From contig NZ_JAGKJI010000007.1 of the NCBI RefSeq assembly GCF_020329485.1, forward strand, positions 124,001-188,000: a stretch of DNA of 64,000 nt, in the 5' to 3' direction. This document shows positions 17,807-26,316 of the stretch, piece by piece (position 1 is the first letter of the stretch; every line of letters begins with the position of its first letter). A program made the position numbers and the translations under genes. The notes under the pieces were generated by a model, which searched no databases, was not told the DNA's origin, and saw only the letters and a list, made by a program, of their open reading frames with translations. This DNA comes from Bradyrhizobium cenepequi (GTDB lineage Bacteria; Pseudomonadota; Alphaproteobacteria; Rhizobiales; Xanthobacteraceae).

Positions 17807-19132
17807 CTACGTGGGCCCCCTCATGGCGGCGCACGAACCAGCAACTGCATTATGCGATGACTGCCGCACAATCCGCAGGATCTCCGCGCGGGTGTCGATC
17901 CGCGCGAACTCCTCGGCCATGAGCGACGCACGCGCACGATAGCTCTGTGCATCGAGGACACGCCTCACCGCAGTGCGCAGCGCCTCCGGAGTTGGCGTGT
18001 TCGTCTCAAGATTGATGCCCACCCCCGACCATCCCACACGCGCGTTCACGTCGGCCTTGTCTTCGGTCAGTCCAGCGCAGACCAGGGGAACACCGAAACT
18101 CATCGCCTGGTTGACGCTGCCATAACCGCCGTTGGTCACGAATACATCGGTCTTCGACAGGATCCACTCGAAAGGCAGATAGCTGGCTAAACGCGCATTG
18201 GCTGGAATGGGACCCGGGATAGCGTCGATCTGACGACCGCCGGCGGTGACGACTACGAGCAGGTCAGGCTGATCGGCCAGCGCCGCAAGGGTCGGTGCGA
18301 CCAAGAGGTTGAAATCGTGGTTCGCCACCGTCCCTTGGGTGACCAGGACCACCTTGCGCGTGCCATCCAGCTCATTGGCCCAAGGCGGCAGCGGCACCTG
18401 GTTCGGTATGATCGGCAGGGTACCGACGAACCGTACCGAACTCGGGAGGGTACGCGGAAATTCGAAGCTCGGCACGGTCAGCTGCATATAGGCATCGGCG
18501 AGCTCCACCATCTTCTCGAAAGGGGACGTCGACACCGGCCCCAAGTCCAAATCCTTCAAGCAACGGTTTAAGCGGCGCGCGAGAGGTTGGTTGACGACGT
18601 TGTCGTGTTCCTGGGTGATGGCTGCATACGCCTGGCGCTGCGCCTGCGTGACCGCTGGCGGAAGCCCGAGGAATTCTGGTGCTCCGTCCTCGCGGCGCCA
18701 GTGCAGGATGCTGGTGCCGAAACAGACAATCGGAGGCCGCTTAGAGCGCGGCCCGAGCAGCGTCGGCAACAGGCCCAGGAAGCAGTCATCACCCAGCACG
18801 ACGTCGGCTGGGACTTCCTTTAGCACTTCCTGAAGGCTCGCGTGTTGGGCGGGAATGGTGTCGATGAACAAGCGCTCTATGACGACGCGTAACAGTTCCA
18901 GTCCCGGAGGCAGAGTTTTCAGCTCGGGGTGCTTCGCAAACGGATCTACCAGATCCTGATCGGCGCTGCGAGGGATTGGTCGAAAGGCGGCGCCTGTTTT
19001 TTCGATGCGATCTTTGAAGGCGCTTCCTGTGAACGCAACGACCTTGTGGCCTTCGTCCATCAGAATGCGCGCAATTCCGAGCATTGGATTAACATGACCC
19101 GGTGCCGGCGTCGTAGCGATGACGATTTTCAT
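17807..19132 (-). CDS. GT1-family glycosyltransferase (MGT/OleD-like)
   Basis: Probably transfers a sugar from a UDP-sugar to a small hydrophobic acceptor in the cytoplasm. The 441 residues have the GT-B two-domain form. The N-terminal domain starts MKIVIATTPAPGHVNPMLGIA; the GHVNP histidine is the usual catalytic base. The C-terminal nucleotide-sugar site includes FVTNGGYGSVNQAMSFGVPLV and LTEDKADVNARV. This resembles macrolide and flavonoid glycosyltransferases that inactivate antibiotics or xenobiotics. The usual His-Cys-Gly motif of the donor loop is replaced by TNGGYGS, as in several bacterial MGTs. The start is ATG 19132, with only a distant AGG upstream. Confidence 0.87.
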   Translation of the reverse strand: MKIVIATTPAPGHVNPMLGIARILMDEGHKVVAFTGSAFKDRIEKTGAAFRPIPRSADQDLVDPFAKHPELKTLPPGLELLRVVIERLFIDTIPAQHASLQEVLKEVPADVVLGDDCFLGLLPTLLGPRSKRPPIVCFGTSILHWRREDGAPEFLGLPPAVTQAQRQAYAAITQEHDNVVNQPLARRLNRCLKDLDLGPVSTSPFEKMVELADAYMQLTVPSFEFPRTLPSSVRFVGTLPIIPNQVPLPPWANELDGTRKVVLVTQGTVANHDFNLLVAPTLAALADQPDLLVVVTAGGRQIDAIPGPIPANARLASYLPFEWILSKTDVFVTNGGYGSVNQAMSFGVPLVCAGLTEDKADVNARVGWSGVGINLETNTPTPEALRTAVRRVLDAQSYRARASLMAEEFARIDTRAEILRIVRQSSHNAVAGSCAAMRGPT

Positions 19133-19246
19133 ATGATGTTCTGTACCTCATGATTGACAGCCCCCGCTTCTCTACGAACCGATGATCACCATCGGAATTG
19201 GCAGCTCACCACGCTGCGTTGTGCTCTCGTTGCCTAGCGCCAGTTC

Positions 19247-19702
19247 TCACTGCAAATGCCGGGAAGCGGGTATGCCGAGCACAACTTCTGCCAACGATTG
19301 GCGATCAATCTTCCCGAGCGGGTTGCGCGGCACACCGTCAACCGCCACCAGCAGCTCCGGCACTTTGTATTCCGCCAGCTGCTCCCTGGTGGCGCCCAGA
19401 ATGCTATCGATTGCCGCGTCGTCGCCATCGCCTTCAAGCTGCACAACGGCCACTACACGCTGGCCTAGCACAGGATCGGGCGCGCCAAAGACCGCCGCAT
19501 CGCGCACCAGCGGATGGCTCAGCAACGCCCTTTCGATTTCGATCGGTGAAATAGCGGCCCCGCCGCGAACTATGACATCCTGCTTGCGACCAGCGGCCGG
19601 CGTCACGCTCCGATGGTTCATGCGTTGCCTCATCCGAGAATTCCTCACAAGGTTTCGAGCTGTGGGCGTCGCGGTACCACGGATCACGATCAACTTGATC
19701 AC
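19247..19702 (-). pseudogene. C-terminal remnant of an AMP-forming acyl-CoA ligase
   Basis: From about 19591 to 19247 the frame encodes the last ~115 residues of an ANL-superfamily acyl-CoA synthetase. It begins abruptly at the hinge motif GRKQDVIVRGGAAISPIEIE and runs through HPLVRDAAVFGAPDPVLGQRV to the catalytic-lysine segment NPLGKIDRQSL. The whole ~400-residue N-terminal adenylation domain is missing. The 37 codons upstream (MIKLIVIRGTATPTARN...) show no family similarity, so this is a deletion remnant. A degenerate copy of the island's 34-bp MocR-type operator lies 65 bp upstream at 19767-19800, so the promoter region may have survived the deletion of the coding part. Confidence 0.8.
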
Positions 19703-20322
19703 GCCTCCGGATTTGCTCGCCCGATCATTCCTTCCGAGAAAGAGATGTGCTCATCCGACTCATTAAACAGGACCAAGATTGGTAATTCTGGTTGCACCGT
19801 GCCCTGTCGCGCCAGCTTGATGCATTCTGCCGTTCGATGGCTCGAGCACAAAGGACGGCAGTATTCGAGGACTTGCTGCCGCGTTGCATGAATCCGTCAC
19901 GTCAGGATGCCATTTCAGGAAATGCAGCGTCGAACAGACCGGACAAGTCGAAGGCTGCATGCGGTAGCAGGTCAGTCAGAGAGCTTAAGCGATTGTTGAA
20001 GGACTGATCGGCAGCGCGATCTGAGCGGCTCAAACCTACCGACGTAGTGCCGAGCCGCTTCTGCTCGCCCTCAACCAGCCTGATCCGGTCGGCCTCGCCG
20101 AGGTCTCGTGTCTGAAGGAAGAGCCGACGTCTCCAAGTATGGCGGCTCGTGGCCCTTCCTGGCCCGCGCCGCAGGATCCGCCATGGTTAGGCCGCCGGGA
20201 GAAAGATATAGGTCGTCCGTGAATGGCGCGCTCGCGTCATGCTCGGACGTGTGTTCCCGACTCACGCGGGACCGTACCGACTTTTCTATAACTGCTTGCC
20301 GCCACGATTATGGTTAGCCCAT
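19703..20322. other. 620-bp gap inside the island with no intact gene
   Basis: Several short open frames exist on both strands, but none has a recognisable domain together with a ribosome-binding site. The minus-strand peptide ending DTRPRRGRPDQAG (20071-20265) faintly recalls the N-terminus of TetR regulators, but it stops there. The stretch is best read as eroded DNA left by the deletion that truncated the acyl-CoA ligase. The only strong signal is the operator-like element at 19767-19800. Confidence 0.5.
19767..19800 (-). promoter_or_regulatory. degenerate third copy of the 34-bp MocR-type operator
   Basis: Read on the minus strand it begins ACGGTGCA and ends ATCTTGGTCCTGT. It matches the copy at 24833-24866 at 25 of 34 positions with no gap, and each GGTAC half-site has one change (GGTGC, GGTCC). 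It points toward the acyl-CoA ligase remnant and the glycosyltransferase/MFS pair downstream. Confidence 0.5.
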
Positions 20323-21330
20323 TTAAGCGGGCGCGCTGTCTTCGCCCACGCCCTTCACGCCGAGAATGATCTTCCCCTTGGGCGACCGTCGTTGGCCTTC
20401 CAGCATCATGTGGGCGTCTCGCGCGCCGGCGAGCGGGAGGACCATGCCGACGTGGGTTTTCAGTTCACCGCGATCGATAAGCTCGGCAATGCTGCGCAAC
20501 CGCTCGGTGGTCACCTCGACCAGGAAAAAGGCTGCGGTGATACCGTGGTGTTTTGCGCGGTCTTGATCGGGCTGGGACACCGCGGAGATCAGCTTGCCGC
20601 CCGGGCGAAGAACCTGAAATGAACGTATTTGCGTCTCGCCTCCGACCAGATCGAGTACCGCGTCGGCATCCTTGACCTCATCTTCGAAACGTTGCGCATG
20701 ATAGTCCAATACCTTGTCCGCACCGAGAGACCGCACATACCCGATGTCTTTGGTCCCCGCCGTCGCGATGGAGCGCAGCCGAGCGCGACGAGCGAGCTGA
20801 ACCGCGTAGGCTCCGACGTTTCCTGCAGCGCCGTGGATGACCACCGTCTGACCCGCTTGGAGGCGAGCATGGTCGAACAGAGCTTGCCACGCCGTGACTG
20901 CGACAACGGGAACGGAAGCCGCTTCGGCATAACTCAGCGAGCCGGGCTTCTTCGCGAGCATCCCGGCAGAGGCCACCGCGTACTCTGCATAAGCGCCAAG
21001 GAACTGGTTGTTGGTCACACCGAAAACCTGCTCTCCAAGACCGATGTCGGAAACACCCGAGCCCAGAGCCGCGACTTTTCCGGACAGATCGGAGCCCAGC
21101 GTAAGAGGAAGAGGCTGCGGCAACGCACTCTTGCCGGCCCTGATCCACGCATCCCATGGGCCCACGCCTGCAGCGTGAACTTCGACAAGAACCTCGCCCG
21201 GTCCAGGAACTGGCCTGGGCACCGTCTCGAGACTCATCGCTTCTGGCGGTCCGAACTCGTGTACTCGCCACGCCAGCATGGAGGAGCGAGCTGGGCCTTG
21301 GGTCGCATTGCCGGCAGAGGTACTTGCCAT
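20323..21330 (-). CDS. zinc-free NADP-dependent alcohol dehydrogenase/quinone oxidoreductase-like protein
   Basis: An MDR-superfamily reductase of 335 residues, cytoplasmic. The GroES-like domain (MLAWRVHEFGPPEAMSLETVPRPVPGPGEVLVEV) is followed by the Rossmann domain with VIHGAAGNVGAYAVQLARR as the dinucleotide-binding loop near residues 150-168. The cysteine and histidine ligands for zinc are absent, which places it with zeta-crystallin/enoyl-reductase-like quinone oxidoreductases. The start is ATG 21330 with AAGGAG 6 nt upstream; the frame continues to 21384, but the extension is not family sequence. It lies 66 bp after the cupin gene, last in a probable five-gene operon starting with the hydrolase. 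Confidence 0.87.
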   Translation of the reverse strand: MASTSAGNATQGPARSSMLAWRVHEFGPPEAMSLETVPRPVPGPGEVLVEVHAAGVGPWDAWIRAGKSALPQPLPLTLGSDLSGKVAALGSGVSDIGLGEQVFGVTNNQFLGAYAEYAVASAGMLAKKPGSLSYAEAASVPVVAVTAWQALFDHARLQAGQTVVIHGAAGNVGAYAVQLARRARLRSIATAGTKDIGYVRSLGADKVLDYHAQRFEDEVKDADAVLDLVGGETQIRSFQVLRPGGKLISAVSQPDQDRAKHHGITAAFFLVEVTTERLRSIAELIDRGELKTHVGMVLPLAGARDAHMMLEGQRRSPKGKIILGVKGVGEDSAPA

Positions 21331-21396
21331 GCTGGGCTCCTTGCTAGGACGTGGGTCAGCTTCCGTTATTTCCAGTTCAAACACCGTCTCTGAATT

Positions 21397-21813
21397 CTAG
21401 TCTGGTGTCGTCAATGGCTGGTCCTCAGCATCGACGATGAAGACTGCCAGAAGACTCGCAGGCTCGGTCGCGCTGGCGTTTTCGCTGACCCTGTGATGCG
21501 CTCCAGGTTCCTCGTAGAAGCTCTCGCCTACCTGGTAGACCTTGGCGGGCTCGTTGCCCACGGCACTTCGAATGGCGCCTGTGAGCACATGAGCGTAGAT
21601 GAAGGCCGACTTGGCATGACGGTGGGACGCGGATTTCGCACCGGGTGGATAGTTCACGACGACGGCGACCAATTTCTTTCCGGGGATGTTTGGAATCGCA
21701 TGCTGAAAGACCGGCTTTACGGTTTCCTGCTCGTGCGCAGTTGCGGCCGACACTTCGACCGCCGCTAACGCAGGTGCCGCGCAGAATAGTGTGAGTACCA
21801 AGAAAGCTCGCAT
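21397..21813 (-). CDS. secreted cupin-domain protein
   Basis: A 138-residue protein with a signal peptide (MRAFLVLTLFCAAPALAAVEV) and one cupin barrel. Metal-ligand candidates are the histidines and glutamates in SASHRHAKSAFIYAHVLTGAI and GESFYEEPGAHHRVSENAS, so the site looks complete. Export to the periplasm makes it more likely a metal-dependent enzyme or a sensor-type binding protein than a cytosolic dioxygenase. The start is ATG 21813, with AGGAGG 8 nt upstream; an overlapping GTG at 21816 is too close. It sits between the FAD monooxygenase and the oxidoreductase in the minus-strand operon. Confidence 0.82.
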   Translation of the reverse strand: MRAFLVLTLFCAAPALAAVEVSAATAHEQETVKPVFQHAIPNIPGKKLVAVVVNYPPGAKSASHRHAKSAFIYAHVLTGAIRSAVGNEPAKVYQVGESFYEEPGAHHRVSENASATEPASLLAVFIVDAEDQPLTTPD

Positions 21814-21872
21814 CACCTCGTCCTCCTGCCTAACAAACTCGACTTCGTTTCGCCTAAGGCTCCCTGCAAATG

Positions 21873-23162
21873 CTACCGCGGGTTGGTAAGTCCTGTTAAT
21901 CGCGCATAGCCTCCAACGATATCAGCGAGCTCTGCGGATGTGATCACGTCCTCCAGGCGGTTGAAGCCGTTCGGTGCGCGCTCGGCCACCAGATCCAGCA
22001 CGCGCTCGGGCCCGCCTCTGCGATTATTGCGCACGACCTCGGCCGTCTTGGGCAGTCTCTCGGCCTCATAGGCGCTGAGCGCCGCCTCAGGTGCCAGTTC
22101 GGACAAGAGCCTCGCCAGGCACCTCGCATCGAGAATGGCCTGGGCTGAGCCGTTTGAGCCGGTGGGATACATGGGATGTGCCGCATCGCCCAGCAACGTC
22201 ACGCGCCCTCGACTCCACCAGGAAAGCGGATCGCGATCGCACTCCGGGTACTCAAAAAACTGCGGCGTAGCCCGGATCAGCGCCTCGACATCGAGGAAGG
22301 GTAGCTGCAGGCGTTTCGCGAACGGCAGCACCTCCTCAAGCTTGCCGGGGCGAGACCAGTTTTCACGCCGCGGCGGCGGTAATTCGCCGGTCGCCACCTT
22401 CCCGTTCATCACCCAGTTGGTCAGCCGCGTTCCCGCCGATCTGCCCTCGGCGATCGGATAGACGGTCAGCTTGGCCATCTGGTCGGCGGCGATCAGCATG
22501 ACATCGCCGCCCTCGAAAACGGGCCAATCCACGGCTCCTCGCCATAGCTGACTGCCCTGCCAGCGGATGCCGCCGTCCGCAGGATGCAGCAGGGCCCGTA
22601 GCGCTGAGTGGATGCCATCAGCACCTACCAGCACATCTCCACGCTCCTCCACTTCGGTGCCGTCGGCCAGCGTGAAGCGCGCCGTGACGCCGTAGCTACC
22701 CTGAGTAAAATCCTGCAGGCGATGACCCTTGCGCAAGCCGTCGGCCGGCAAGCGCGCCTGGGCCGCTCGCCACAGAACGCGGTGCAACCTGCCACGATGG
22801 ATTGAGAGCTGGGCCGTATCGTGCCCGCCCCAGAGGCCGCACGCGCTAGCCCATATCTGTTGTCCGAGGTGATTCACGTACCGCAGTTCGCGCGTGCGGA
22901 TGGCGATGTCATCGAGCTCCCCCAACAGGCCGAGCGACATGAGCGCGCGGGCGCTGTGTGGGAGGATATTTATGCCCACGCCGAGCTCCCCGACTTCCGT
23001 GGCCGCCTCGAAGACGGTGCTGGGAATGCCGAGTTGATGCAGCGACAATGCCAGCGTCAGTCCGCCGATTCCTCCTCCCGCAATAAGAACGCGCCGGTTG
23101 AGAGATCCATCCTGGCCCTTATCTTGCGGGCTGCCGGTCGATGGCTCATGATTCTTGTTCAT
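21873..23162 (-). CDS. FAD-dependent aromatic-type monooxygenase
   Basis: A group A flavin monooxygenase of 429 residues, related to salicylate/3-hydroxybenzoate hydroxylases and PhzS-like enzymes. FAD motifs are GGGIGG at residues 29-34, the DG motif DVLVGADGIHSALRALL, and the GD motif VTLLGDAAHPMYPTGSNG. Such enzymes use NAD(P)H and O2 to hydroxylate an aromatic substrate. The start MNKNHEP at 23162 is supported because the same leader and MNKN start occur in the neighbouring cytochrome gene (duplicated DNA at 23150-23312 and 23861-24020). It lies downstream of the cytochrome and upstream of the cupin, all on the minus strand. Confidence 0.88.
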   Translation of the reverse strand: MNKNHEPSTGSPQDKGQDGSLNRRVLIAGGGIGGLTLALSLHQLGIPSTVFEAATEVGELGVGINILPHSARALMSLGLLGELDDIAIRTRELRYVNHLGQQIWASACGLWGGHDTAQLSIHRGRLHRVLWRAAQARLPADGLRKGHRLQDFTQGSYGVTARFTLADGTEVEERGDVLVGADGIHSALRALLHPADGGIRWQGSQLWRGAVDWPVFEGGDVMLIAADQMAKLTVYPIAEGRSAGTRLTNWVMNGKVATGELPPPRRENWSRPGKLEEVLPFAKRLQLPFLDVEALIRATPQFFEYPECDRDPLSWWSRGRVTLLGDAAHPMYPTGSNGSAQAILDARCLARLLSELAPEAALSAYEAERLPKTAEVVRNNRRGGPERVLDLVAERAPNGFNRLEDVITSAELADIVGGYARLTGLTNPR

Positions 23163-23312
23163 CCGGATCGTCTTTCGTTACGGGATTTACTGAACTGTTG
23201 CAGCGCCGCCCGTGTCGCCGGGAAGCAGCAATTCGATTGCCGGCACGGACATCTGATTTAGTCGCGGCCGGCCATCTATGATGGCGCCCGCGTTGAGGGT
23301 GCCGAAGTGTGC
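23150..23312. repeat. duplicated leader, copy A (before the monooxygenase)
   Basis: This stretch aligns over its whole length with 23861-24020, about four bases in five by eye and with only a few single- or two-base gaps. It holds the first codons MNKN of the monooxygenase, the leader, and a relic of the last codons of an alpha/beta hydrolase (GCCATCATAGA...GGCCGGCCGCGACTAA), frameshifted by one inserted base. So a second hydrolase-gene tail once stood here. Confidence 0.8.
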
Positions 23313-23327
23313 TCCCTTCTTTATTGT

Positions 23328-23873
23328 TTATTGTGCGGCGGGCGGACGTAGCGACATCACGAAGACCGAGGTTTTCTCATCAGGCCCGAACGGACCGGGC
23401 ACCTTGTGGCTCACCGGCTTGAGACTCATCAGATAGTCCGCGATCGCTTCAGCATCTTGCTTTGTGAGCTTTGAAAAGGCCTGCCACGGCATGATGGTTG
23501 CAAGCTGGCGCCCGTCCGGGCGCGTGCCTGTCTGAAACGCCGCGATGATCTGGTCCTTGGTCCAGTTGCCAAGACCGGTCTCCTTATCCGGCGTAAGGTT
23601 CGACCCAACGAAAACGCCCACTTTCGGGATATCGAATCCGACATCCGAACCGCCCAGATAGTGCGCCGCGTCCGACTTTCCGCGGAGAGAGCCCGGCGTG
23701 TGGCAGTCATTGCAGCCGCCGAGTTCGACAAGGTATTTGCCGCGTGCAAGCTGCGCGGCCGCGGCAGAGGCAGACTCGGCAGAGCCGTTCCAGCCCATCG
23801 CGGCGGCGATGACACACGTGAGGAAGGCGGTACGACATAGTGTTGTCGGCTTCAAAGCTTGATTCTTGTTCAT
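23328..23873 (-). CDS. periplasmic c-type cytochrome (monoheme)
   Basis: A 181-residue exported electron carrier. The signal peptide covers about residues 1-40 (TAFLTCVIAAAMGWNGSAESASA). One heme site, CNDCH, is at residues 54-58; M128 in TIMPW is a candidate axial ligand. The spacing and the LARGKYLVELGGCNDCH start resemble the cytochrome subunits of membrane alcohol and aldehyde dehydrogenases, but only one CxxCH is present. The start is ATG 23873 (MNKNQAL), matched to the homologous start of the monooxygenase; an ATG six bases upstream (MPMNKN) is also possible. It lies between the hydrolase (92 bp) and the monooxygenase (165 bp). Confidence 0.87.
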   Translation of the reverse strand: MNKNQALKPTTLCRTAFLTCVIAAAMGWNGSAESASAAAAQLARGKYLVELGGCNDCHTPGSLRGKSDAAHYLGGSDVGFDIPKVGVFVGSNLTPDKETGLGNWTKDQIIAAFQTGTRPDGRQLATIMPWQAFSKLTKQDAEAIADYLMSLKPVSHKVPGPFGPDEKTSVFVMSLRPPAAQ

Positions 23874-24020
23874 CGGCATCGTCTTTCGAGGGATTTGTTG
23901 AGCCGTTGTGGCTCCGCCGGCATGTCGCGCAAAGAGCAACTCGATTGCCGACATTGACATCTGGTTTAGTCGCGGCCGGCCTCTATGATGGCCTTCGCTA
24001 TCCGGTCCGGATGTGTGAAG
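23861..24020. repeat. duplicated leader, copy B (before the cytochrome)
   Basis: Partner of 23150-23312. It comprises the MNKN start codons of the cytochrome gene, its leader with GAAAGACGAT, and the intact 3' end of the hydrolase gene (stop at 23966-23968). Copy B keeps the hydrolase reading frame, so it is the functional copy at that end. Confidence 0.8.
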
Positions 24021-24691
24021 CATATTTCATGAGACCCCGGAATCTGGATGAGGCGGAAGAGTCCAAGCTTTTCGGAAAGCCTCGGATGCCACGGATGGCT
24101 ATGCGAGGCCACCGTATCCTCTGTGCAGTTGATATAGGATTTTCCAACCTTCATGTCGGCCGGATTGGTGGATAGACGGATCTTGTCCCTGAAGGTCTGC
24201 ATCGGGTGCGGATTGAGCGTGTTGTAGGCTCTTTGCGCCGTCTCAAGGTCACCATCATTGATGAAAGCTTCACGAAAGAAAGGGAACGGCAATACGACCA
24301 AGCCATCATTCCGTTCTGCCGCGAGGGCCTCTATCGCGGCGACTTGATGTGGCGAAGTCATGTCTTGGACGGACTCACCGTCATTGGGAACGTAGGCGTT
24401 CCAATAGACGAGACGCCGGATCCGGTGCAGAACGCGATCGGCCACTCCCGTAACCACCATTCCACCGTAGCTGTGCCCGACGAGTATTGCGTCCTCGCCG
24501 CCGGTTTCTTCCAGGTATTCGACGATGGATTCAATGGCTTCTGACAAGCCGACCGTTTTCGAGTCACCCGGTCGATTGCCCTTTATCGTCGGGGTGTGGA
24601 CATCATGTCCCATGGCCTGAATCAGGGAAGCCACACGTTCGAGTTCGGCACCTGTGTGCCATGCGCCATGTAGAAGGACGTAGTTCGCCAT
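23966..24691 (-). CDS. alpha/beta hydrolase (EstC/HNL-like esterase)
   Basis: A small cytoplasmic serine hydrolase of 241 residues, of the type related to plant methyl-ester esterases and hydroxynitrile lyases. The N-terminus MANYVLLHGAWHTGAELERV contains the oxyanion region HGAWH. The nucleophile is S74 in LVGHSYGG and the catalytic histidine is probably H221 in IPGSHEICFTHP. It is the first gene of the five-gene minus-strand operon, and a full 34-bp MocR-type operator lies about 140 bp upstream at 24833-24866. The start is ATG 24691. A role in releasing or opening an aromatic ester or lactone would fit the neighbouring monooxygenase, but that is inference. Confidence 0.87.
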   Translation of the reverse strand: MANYVLLHGAWHTGAELERVASLIQAMGHDVHTPTIKGNRPGDSKTVGLSEAIESIVEYLEETGGEDAILVGHSYGGMVVTGVADRVLHRIRRLVYWNAYVPNDGESVQDMTSPHQVAAIEALAAERNDGLVVLPFPFFREAFINDGDLETAQRAYNTLNPHPMQTFRDKIRLSTNPADMKVGKSYINCTEDTVASHSHPWHPRLSEKLGLFRLIQIPGSHEICFTHPDRIAKAIIEAGRD

Positions 24692-24832
24692 GCAGTTTGC
24701 CTGTGTTCACGATCAAAACATGTCGCACGCCACAGCGGGCTGGGCCACAGTGTCCCGCTAGGGATCGATGATGGCCATGAATCCGCGTCAACCGGTGCTA
24801 CTGATGGGAAATAGGGGGAAGCCCGATCGGGA

Positions 24833-24866
24833 ACAGTACCAAGATTGACAACTCTCAATGTACCAT
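24833..24866 (-). promoter_or_regulatory. 34-bp MocR-type operator upstream of the hydrolase operon
   Basis: Read on the minus strand, ATGGTACA and ATCTTGGTACTGT border a variable centre. The two TGGTAC half-sites start 24 bp apart, exactly as in the copy at 26317-26350, with 27 of 34 positions identical. It lies 10 bp beyond the mocR stop and points toward the hydrolase gene. Direct GTACCA-type repeats are similar in style to the ATACCA repeats described for GabR. Confidence 0.75.
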
Positions 24867-24876
24867 TGAGCGATGG

Positions 24877-26310
24877 CTACTTCCCATCGACCTTCAATTC
24901 GCAGTGCTGTCGCGCCAATTCCAACAGCCGACGACAATCCGCCGGCAGCCGCCGTTCATTGAGGTTAGTCACGCTCAGCAGCAGTCCCTGCTGCCGGGCA
25001 GACTGCATGTACCACGGTGACAGCGGAGCCGGCGCCAGGCCGAACTGTAGGGCGCGCGAAGCTATGTCCACGTCTGACGCAAACTCGGGAAGTGACAGAA
25101 CCACTGCCAGACCGGCGGTTGCTTGTACCTTTATCGAATCTGACGCCCTCTCTCCGAGGCAGCGAAGCAGGCTCTCCCGTCGGGCGGCGTAAAGCCGCTT
25201 CATGCGGCGCAGATGGCGAAGATAGTGTCCTTCCCGCAGGAATTCCGCCACAGCGCGCTGCACGGCCGCGGCTGGCGCCGGCGCCAAGCAAGCAGCGAGC
25301 TCGCCGAACCGATGACCCAGTTCCGGCGGCACGACCATGAAACCCAGGCGCAGCGCCGGGCTGATTGTCTTGCTGAAACTGCCGATGTGCAGCACCCGTC
25401 CCCCATGATCGAGGGACGCAAGAGCCGGAGCCGCCCTTCCCTTCAACTGCAGTTCGCTCAGGTAATCGTCCTCGATGATCCAGCCGTCGCTCCGCCGAGC
25501 CCAGGCGAGCAGTGCAAGCCGCCGCGGCAACGACATCGTCACGCCGAGCGGCGCGTGCTGGCCTGGTGTCACAACAGCCACTGCCGCTCCGGCGGCCATC
25601 TGGATGCCGGCCGCAACATCCAGGCCTTCCGCATCGACCGGGACAGCCGTCACAGGCATGCCGGCCAGGCCGAGCGCGGTGCGCGTGAGCGGAAAGCCGG
25701 GATCCTCGATCCAAGCCCCCATCCTTCCAAGCTGAAGCCCTTGGATCGCCAGACCGAGCGCGCCGGAGAATCCGCCCGTTACGAGCACCTGAGAGGGACT
25801 GCAGCGAATGCCGCGGGCCACCCCTAAGTAAGCCGCGATCTCCTTTCGCAGCTCCGGATCGCCACGCGGATCCGGATACGCCACCGGCGCCGCGGCAGCC
25901 CGCCGGGTCTCACGAGTCAGGATGCGTGACCACAACTTGAATGGAAAGGCATCCTGAGAGGGCACGCCCATCTGAAATGCCAGCGGCACGCTTCCGAACT
26001 CATGGAAGAGGTCCGGCAGAGGCGGCGCTTCCGGCGACCACTCGGACGTTGAGGATCGGGACGGCCGCTCGGCCACGCGAGTTCCTGCCGGCCCGAGACC
26101 GATCGCGAATTGCTCGGCGATGAGACGCTCGTAGGCCACACGCACGGTGCCGCGGGAGACGCCGAGCTGAGCGGCCAGATCGCGCCAAGACGGCAACCGT
26201 GCGCCCGAGGCGAGCCGCCCGTTCTCGATGCCCTCTCGGATGGCCCAATAGATCTGGGTAGCCAGCGGGGTCCTTCTGGAACGATCGACTTGAATGGGAA
26301 CGGTAGCCAT
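24877..26310 (-). CDS. MocR/GabR-type regulator (GntR HTH fused to aminotransferase-like domain)
   Basis: A transcription factor of 477 residues. A GntR winged helix-turn-helix occupies about residues 10-78 (GARLPSWRDLAAQLGVSRGTVRVAYERL). A linker leads to a fold-type I aminotransferase-like domain from about 110; the PLP lysine is K314 in GSFSKTISPALRLGF and the cofactor aspartate is in IIEDDYLSEL. Family members sense PLP with an amine or amino acid, or other small ligands. It is divergent from the HD-domain gene. A 34-bp operator begins 6 bp upstream of its start, which suggests autoregulation, and a second copy lies just past its stop before the hydrolase operon. The start is ATG 26310. 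Confidence 0.92.
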   Translation of the reverse strand: MATVPIQVDRSRRTPLATQIYWAIREGIENGRLASGARLPSWRDLAAQLGVSRGTVRVAYERLIAEQFAIGLGPAGTRVAERPSRSSTSEWSPEAPPLPDLFHEFGSVPLAFQMGVPSQDAFPFKLWSRILTRETRRAAAAPVAYPDPRGDPELRKEIAAYLGVARGIRCSPSQVLVTGGFSGALGLAIQGLQLGRMGAWIEDPGFPLTRTALGLAGMPVTAVPVDAEGLDVAAGIQMAAGAAVAVVTPGQHAPLGVTMSLPRRLALLAWARRSDGWIIEDDYLSELQLKGRAAPALASLDHGGRVLHIGSFSKTISPALRLGFMVVPPELGHRFGELAACLAPAPAAAVQRAVAEFLREGHYLRHLRRMKRLYAARRESLLRCLGERASDSIKVQATAGLAVVLSLPEFASDVDIASRALQFGLAPAPLSPWYMQSARQQGLLLSVTNLNERRLPADCRRLLELARQHCELKVDGK

Positions 26311-26316
26311 CGCGCG

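Noticed and set aside
20071..20265. Possible TetR N-terminal remnant (DTRPRRGRPDQAG)
   Set aside because: Only about a dozen residues resemble a TetR start, the frame stops at once, and no helix-turn-helix follows in any frame.
21793..21826. Further operator-like sequence AGTACCAAG in the cupin gene
   Set aside because: Only one half of the 34-bp element is present, and it lies within coding sequence; the second half-site does not match.
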